DNA from: Alphaproteobacteria bacterium
GTDB lineage: Bacteria; Pseudomonadota; Alphaproteobacteria; UBA6615
Direction of reading: 5' to 3'
Length of the DNA stretch: 10,013 nucleotides
Assembly (NCBI GenBank): GCA_030831135.1
Contig: JAURLR010000102.1
Location: 1-10,013, forward strand
A program made the position numbers and the translations under genes. Every line of letters begins with the position of its first letter. Within the stretch, counting starts at the first letter, position 1. Of this stretch, positions 6,015 to 10,013 are shown piece by piece. The notes beneath the pieces are model-generated. The model made no database searches. It was given only the letters and a program-made list of their open reading frames with translations, and was not told where the DNA came from.

Positions 6015-6845
6015 CTAGCGCCGCCCGAAGGCGACAAAGCCCGGGTTCAGGTAACTCGGTTTTTTGCCATAGTCGAAAACGCCACCATCCATCCGGGTCA
6101 GCGATCCCCCGGCGGCCAGAACGATGGCGTGGCCGGCACCGGTGTCCCATTCGCAGGTCGGGCCGAAGCGGGGATAGATATCCGCCACGCCTTCGGCCAG
6201 CCGCCCGAATTTCAGCGCGCTGCCCTGCGGGATCCGATTGCGGACGGTTTTGCCGTCCAGATAGTCTTCCAGCTTCTCGCTGCGGGAGTGGGAGCGGCTG
6301 ACAAGCACATCGAGGCCGTCCTCGGGGACGGTCCGGCAGGAAATCGCGCGCTCGGGCTGGCCGTTCTCGATCAGGGTGGCCCCGCCATTCAGGGTGCCCG
6401 CATACATCAGGTCGAGCGCCGGGGCGTAAAGCACGCCAAAGATCGGGATGTTGTTCTCGACCAGGCCGATATTCACGGTGAACTCGTCATTGCGCTTGAG
6501 AAACTCGCGCGTGCCGTCGAGCGGGTCCACCAGCCAGAACCGGTTGCCCGCCGCCTCGGGGCTGTCGCCAGAGGAGTGCTCCTCCTCTGAGATTACGGGA
6601 ATGTCGGGCGTAAGCGCGCGCAGGCCCGGCAGGATCACCGCTTCGGCGGCCGTATCGGCCAGGGTGACCGGCGAGCCGTCATCCTTGCGCTTGCTGTCGA
6701 AATCGGTGCGATAGACCGCCATGATGGCGTCCCCCGCCGCATAGGCGAGGTCACGCACCGCCGGTATCAGGGATACGGTGTCGATCGGGTTTCTCCCCGG
6801 TTCGGGCAGCCGGTGCCTATTCGGCGGCCATCTGCTGGTTGGCAA
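6015..6845 (-). CDS. cysQ: 3'(2'),5'-bisphosphate nucleotidase CysQ (inositol monophosphatase superfamily)
   Basis: CysQ hydrolyses 3'-phosphoadenosine 5'-phosphate to AMP and phosphate, clearing the by-product of sulfate reduction via PAPS. It is Mg-dependent and sensitive to lithium in known members. Numbered from the TTG at 6845, the metal-site motifs are ISEEE (85-89), WLVDPLDGTREF (104-115) and WDTGAGHA (233-240). SPVTLAD (58-64), KRNDEFTVNIG (117-127) and RFGPT (226-230) are also typical of CysQ rather than of inositol monophosphatases. The start is unsettled: no ATG exists before residue 42. The maximal reading uses a TTG inside the end of the CoxL-like gene (29-base overlap). A GTG at 6758 gives 247 residues but cuts into the first helix. 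A good ribosome site GGGGAGA (6792-6798) points instead to codon ATC at 6785, giving a family-like 256-residue protein. It is probably co-transcribed with the CoxL-like gene upstream. Confidence 0.9.
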   Translation of the reverse strand: MPTSRWPPNRHRLPEPGRNPIDTVSLIPAVRDLAYAAGDAIMAVYRTDFDSKRKDDGSPVTLADTAAEAVILPGLRALTPDIPVISEEEHSSGDSPEAAGNRFWLVDPLDGTREFLKRNDEFTVNIGLVENNIPIFGVLYAPALDLMYAGTLNGGATLIENGQPERAISCRTVPEDGLDVLVSRSHSRSEKLEDYLDGKTVRNRIPQGSALKFGRLAEGVADIYPRFGPTCEWDTGAGHAIVLAAGGSLTRMDGGVFDYGKKPSYLNPGFVAFGRR

Positions 6846-9153
6846 GCGCCCAGATCACATCCGGGGTTGCGGGCATGTCGACATCGTGAAGGGCACCGCC
6901 ATCCGAAAGAGCATCGACAATGGCGCTGATCGTCGCTGCCGGCGCACCGATGGCACCGGCTTCACCGGTCCCCTTGATGCCGAGCGGGTTGGTTGTGCAC
7001 TTCTCGTTCCGCATGGAAAAGTCGAAGTTCGGAACATCAGCCGCACGGGGCAGGCGATAGTCAATGAACGAGCCGGATACGAGCTGGCCCGAATCTTCGT
7101 CATAGACTGTGTGTTCGTGAAGGGCCTGACCGACGCCCTGCACAATGCCCCCATGGACCTGTCCTTCGATCAGCATCGGGTTGATGGTGTCGCCGAAATC
7201 ATCGACGACCGTGTAGCGCATGATCTCCGGGATGCCGGTCTGCGGATCGATCTCCATCTCGCAGATGTGGCAGCCGTTCGGGAAGGTCGGCGCATCGGGC
7301 TGATGGCTTGCTTTGGAGTCGAGGCCGGGCTCCATGCCCTCGGGCAGGTTGGCCGGGTCCTGAGCAGCCTTGGCCACTTCGAACAGCGAGAGGGACCGGT
7401 CCGTGCCGGCCACCCGGAAGGTGCCGTCCGCATACTCGATATCGGCTTCGGCGGTTTCCATCATATGGGCCGAAATCGCCTTGCCCTTTTCCTTGATGGC
7501 TTCCGACGCCTTGGAGACGGCAACACCGCCCACGGTGACCGAGCGTGAACCACCGGTCATCCCCGGCGGCACGACGTCGCTGTCGCCCTGCACCATCGTC
7601 ATCTTGTCGGTGTCGATGCCCAGCCGGTCGGACATGATCTGCTTGTAAGACGTATCGTGGCCCTGACCGTTGGACATGGTTCCGATATAGAAGGTGATGG
7701 TCTCGTTGTCCGGGTCGATGCGCACGTCGGCGACTTCGGGATTGCCGCCGCCGCATTTCTCGACATAGGTCGCCATGCCGATACCACGCAGCATGCCGCG
7801 CTTGGCACTGTCGGCCTTGCGGGCGGGGAACCCGGCCCAGTCAGCGCGCTTCATGCCGGCTTCCATGATGGCGGTGAAATTGCCGCTGTCATAGGTCTCG
7901 CCGAAGGCCGTCTTGTAGGGCAGCTGCTCGGGCTGGATGAAGTTGCGACGGCGCAATTCGTCGGGCGCGAGGCCCAGTTCGCGGGCGCATTTGTCGACCA
8001 GCCGTTCGATGCAGTAGATCGCTTCCGGGCGACCGGCTCCACGATAGGCATCGGTCGGCACGGTGTTGGTCAGGATGCCTTTTACATTGGCCCAGACAGC
8101 CGGGAAGGCATACAGGCCGTTCAGCATGGCCGTGCCGGCTTCGGTCGGGATGAAGGTGCCAAAATGCGAGAGATAGGCCCCCAGATTGGCGTAGGTCGTG
8201 ACGCGCAGGGCGAGGAACTTGCCCTTGTCGTCGCAGGCGACCTCTGCCTTGGTCACATGGTCCCGGCCCTGGATGTCGGACATGAAGCCTTCGCTGCGAT
8301 CCGAGGTCCAGCGCACCGGGCGCTTGACCTTCTTCGCCGCCCAGACCGCCATCGGCTGTTCGGGATGGGTGAAGATCTTCATGCCGAAGCCGCCGCCCAC
8401 ATCGCCGGTGATGACGCGCAGCTTTTCCTTGTCGATCTTCAGGATGTTGTCGGCAATCGTGTTCCGGATGCCATGGGTGCCCTGGGACGAGGTGTAGAGG
8501 GTGAGCTTGTCACTGGCTTCGTCGTAATCGCCGATGGCGGCGCGCGGTTCCATCGAATTCACGACGATCCGGTTGTTCACCAGTTCCAGGGTCGTCACGT
8601 GGCTGGCCCTGGCGAAGGCCGCCTCGGTCTCGTCCTGCTGGCCCTTGCCCCAGTCGAAGCAGACATTGTTGGCAATGTCGTCATGAATCTGTACCGCGCC
8701 GTCCTGTGCCGAGCGGTAGGTGTGGGTGGCCGAGGGCAGAACCGTGTAGTCCACCTCGATCAATTCGGCGGCGTCGCGCGCCTGTTCCAGGGTCTCGGCG
8801 ACAATGAAGGCTACCGGCTCACCCACATGGCGGACCTTGCCCTGGGCGAGCAGCGGACGATGGGTCTCGCCGCGGGCCGACCCGTCGAGATTCGTAACCG
8901 GGAACATGCAGGGCATGGCACCCAGATCATCGGCCTTCACATCATCGCCGGTCAGGATCAGCAGCACGCCCGGCGCGGCTTTCGCGGCCGCAATATCCAT
9001 GCCCTTGATCTTGGCATGGGCATGGGGCGAACGCAGCACAAAGGCGTGGCTTTCATTCTCGAGCTGCACATCGTCGGTGTACTTGCCGCTGCCAGTGAGC
9101 AGGCGGAGATCTTCAATGCGTGTGACGGACTGACCGATGCCGAACTGGCCCAT
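6817..9153 (-). CDS. Xanthine dehydrogenase-family molybdopterin-binding large subunit, CoxL-like form II
   Basis: This is the molybdopterin-cytosine-dinucleotide-binding subunit (778 residues) of a molybdenum hydroxylase of the CO dehydrogenase/xanthine oxidase family. The N-terminal a/b hammerhead domain covers about 15-145. The MoCo domains follow with GDVGGGFGMK (250-259), AYRGAGRPEA (369-378), NGQGHD (495-500), GGSRSV (534-539) and KGTGEAGAIGAP (727-738). E731 is the glutamate that acts as catalytic base in the family. The active-site loop reads AYRGAGR, the form II signature. True aerobic CO dehydrogenase has AYRCSFR, so CO oxidation is unlikely and the substrate is unknown. The ATG at 9153 is supported by GAGG 7 bases upstream. 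The usual 2Fe-2S (CoxS) and FAD (CoxM) partners do not flank it: cysQ follows and a divergent radical SAM gene precedes. Partners may be encoded elsewhere. Confidence 0.93.
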   Translation of the reverse strand: MGQFGIGQSVTRIEDLRLLTGSGKYTDDVQLENESHAFVLRSPHAHAKIKGMDIAAAKAAPGVLLILTGDDVKADDLGAMPCMFPVTNLDGSARGETHRPLLAQGKVRHVGEPVAFIVAETLEQARDAAELIEVDYTVLPSATHTYRSAQDGAVQIHDDIANNVCFDWGKGQQDETEAAFARASHVTTLELVNNRIVVNSMEPRAAIGDYDEASDKLTLYTSSQGTHGIRNTIADNILKIDKEKLRVITGDVGGGFGMKIFTHPEQPMAVWAAKKVKRPVRWTSDRSEGFMSDIQGRDHVTKAEVACDDKGKFLALRVTTYANLGAYLSHFGTFIPTEAGTAMLNGLYAFPAVWANVKGILTNTVPTDAYRGAGRPEAIYCIERLVDKCARELGLAPDELRRRNFIQPEQLPYKTAFGETYDSGNFTAIMEAGMKRADWAGFPARKADSAKRGMLRGIGMATYVEKCGGGNPEVADVRIDPDNETITFYIGTMSNGQGHDTSYKQIMSDRLGIDTDKMTMVQGDSDVVPPGMTGGSRSVTVGGVAVSKASEAIKEKGKAISAHMMETAEADIEYADGTFRVAGTDRSLSLFEVAKAAQDPANLPEGMEPGLDSKASHQPDAPTFPNGCHICEMEIDPQTGIPEIMRYTVVDDFGDTINPMLIEGQVHGGIVQGVGQALHEHTVYDEDSGQLVSGSFIDYRLPRAADVPNFDFSMRNEKCTTNPLGIKGTGEAGAIGAPAATISAIVDALSDGGALHDVDMPATPDVIWALANQQMAAE

Positions 9154-9199
9154 GGGACACCCTCTTCATGGCTTGAATGAATGGAATCTTGTTAAGGGG

Positions 9200-9229
9200 A
9201 TGATATGCGACCCGACCACCGCAAACCAA
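9200..9229 (-). promoter_or_regulatory. Candidate promoter of the CoxL-like gene
   Basis: On the minus strand TTGGTT (9224-9229) and TATCAT (9200-9205) are 18 bases apart. The -10 matches five of six consensus bases, the -35 only three. Transcription would start near 9192, leaving a leader of about 38 bases. It lies in the 116-bp spacer shared with the divergent radical SAM gene; no convincing promoter was found for that gene in the same spacer. Confidence 0.35.
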
Positions 9230-9269
9230 GCCCCCCGCGACGATTCATCTGGTATGGTTTTCAACAGAG

Positions 9270-10013
9270 ATGAGCGATTCAGACCAAATTGACGCCGAAA
9301 TGGCCGAGGAATTCGATGGTGTGCCGGGTCGCTACTGGCATGCGCTCGACGATGGGCGCATCCAGTGCGACCTGTGTCCGCGCTTCTGCAAGCTCAATGA
9401 AGGACAACGCGGCCTGTGTTTTGTCCGTGCGCGAACCGATGACCACATCGTTCTGACAACATATGGCCGGTCGAGCGGCTATTGCATCGACCCCATCGAG
9501 AAGAAGCCGCTCAATCACTTTCTGCCGGGCACGCCGGTGCTGAGTTTTGGCACGGCGGGCTGCAACCTGACCTGCAAGTTCTGCCAGAACTGGGATATTT
9601 CGAAATCCCGCGAGTGGGACATGCTCGCCGACCAGACCATGCCTGAAGCCATTGCCAAGGCCGCTGCCGCCCATGGCTGTCGCTCGGTGGCGTTTACCTA
9701 CAACGATCCGGTGATCTTCCTCGAATACGCGGTTGATGTGGCGGCGGCCTGCCGCGAGGTGGGCGTGCGGACTGTGGCGGTGACGGCGGGCTATATCTGC
9801 GAGGAGCCGCGCAAGGAATTCTTCCGGGCGATGGATGCGGCCAATGTGGATCTGAAGGGTTTTACCGAGCGGTTTTATCGCGAGCTGTCGACGGCCTCAC
9901 TTGCCAACGTGCTCGACACGCTGGTGCATATCCGCCACGAGACCGATTGCTGGCTGGAGATTACCAATCTCATCATTCCCGGTGAAAACGACGACCCGCG
10001 CGAACTGGCCGAA
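9270..10013 (+). CDS. amrS: AmmeMemoRadiSam-system radical SAM enzyme (AmrS/PflA-like), 5' part
   Basis: A radical SAM enzyme that should bind a 4Fe-4S cluster and cleave AdoMet reductively; its substrate is not established. The first 248 codons are present and the frame is open to the right edge. An N-terminal cysteine motif, CDLCPRFC (33-40) with RGLC (47-50), precedes YCIDPIEKKPLNHF (71-84) and SFGTAGCNLTCKFCQNW (92-108). C98, C102 and C105 form the radical SAM CxxxCxxC cluster site. FTYNDPVIFLEY (142-153), DLKGF (194-198) and ITNLIIPGEND (231-241) are typical of the family found with Memo-like and AMMECR1-like proteins. The ATG at 9270 is the first in frame, with only a weak purine run before it. 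A GTG at codon 18 has GAGGAA 7 bases upstream and is an alternative. The gene diverges from the CoxL-like gene; whether Memo and AMMECR1 partners follow cannot be seen. Confidence 0.92.
   Translation, partial: MSDSDQIDAEMAEEFDGVPGRYWHALDDGRIQCDLCPRFCKLNEGQRGLCFVRARTDDHIVLTTYGRSSGYCIDPIEKKPLNHFLPGTPVLSFGTAGCNLTCKFCQNWDISKSREWDMLADQTMPEAIAKAAAAHGCRSVAFTYNDPVIFLEYAVDVAAACREVGVRTVAVTAGYICEEPRKEFFRAMDAANVDLKGFTERFYRELSTASLANVLDTLVHIRHETDCWLEITNLIIPGENDDPRELAE

Noticed and set aside
6817..9153. True aerobic carbon monoxide dehydrogenase large subunit
   Set aside because: The active-site loop reads AYRGAGR instead of the AYRCSFR of CO-oxidising form I enzymes, and the CoxM and CoxS genes are absent.
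7657..9180. Long plus-strand open frame (507 codons) opposite the CoxL-like gene
   Set aside because: It is the antisense shadow of a well-conserved gene in GC-rich DNA; its translation is rich in His, Gly and Arg and lacks recognisable motifs.
9279..9674. Minus-strand open frame opposite the radical SAM gene
   Set aside because: The plus strand encodes a clear radical SAM enzyme with its cluster cysteines; the antisense frame has no family features.

Overview
The window reads as chromosomal DNA of an alphaproteobacterium. It is GC-rich. Its intergenic spacers carry palindromic elements of the kind common in that class (cores such as GCCCGGACTTGATCCG and CCCGCGAAGGC). The gene set fits the same class: adjacent speD-speE, a DmdC-like long acyl-CoA dehydrogenase and a CoxL-like molybdopterin subunit. 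The genus cannot be fixed from sequence alone; a marine Maricaulales/Hyphomonadaceae-type organism is a guess.

Layout. Seven genes lie on the minus strand and one on the plus strand. Reading the minus strand from the right: a CoxL-like molybdenum hydroxylase large subunit (6817-9153); cysQ, a 3'(2'),5'-bisphosphate nucleotidase with an uncertain start (6015 to about 6785/6845); a 175-bp spacer with a 91-bp palindromic element; sua5, for tRNA t6A synthesis (4874-5839); an FAD-linked D-2-hydroxyacid dehydrogenase (3382-4818); a 429-bp spacer packed with inverted repeats; an acyl-CoA dehydrogenase (1174-2952); a 285-bp spacer with a perfect CRP-type palindrome; speD (475-888); and speE (cut by the left edge, 2-478). 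On the plus strand, diverging from the CoxL-like gene, the AmmeMemoRadiSam-type radical SAM gene starts at 9270 and runs off the right edge.

How the genes work together. speD and speE form one polyamine operon: AdoMet decarboxylase supplies decarboxylated AdoMet to spermidine synthase, and the stop of speD and the start of speE share bases (TTGA). sua5 and the FAD oxidase are probably co-transcribed, and the CoxL-like gene and cysQ are abutting or overlapping. The acyl-CoA dehydrogenase has its own promoter-like sequence and looks monocistronic.

No mobile element, CRISPR array, rRNA or tRNA gene, or phage gene was seen, and no clearly new multi-gene system is visible. The best leads are the CRP-type site, the two inverted copies of a 90-bp intergenic element, the CoxL-like subunit without its partner subunits, the cysQ start without a usable ATG, and the radical SAM gene whose companions would lie beyond the window.
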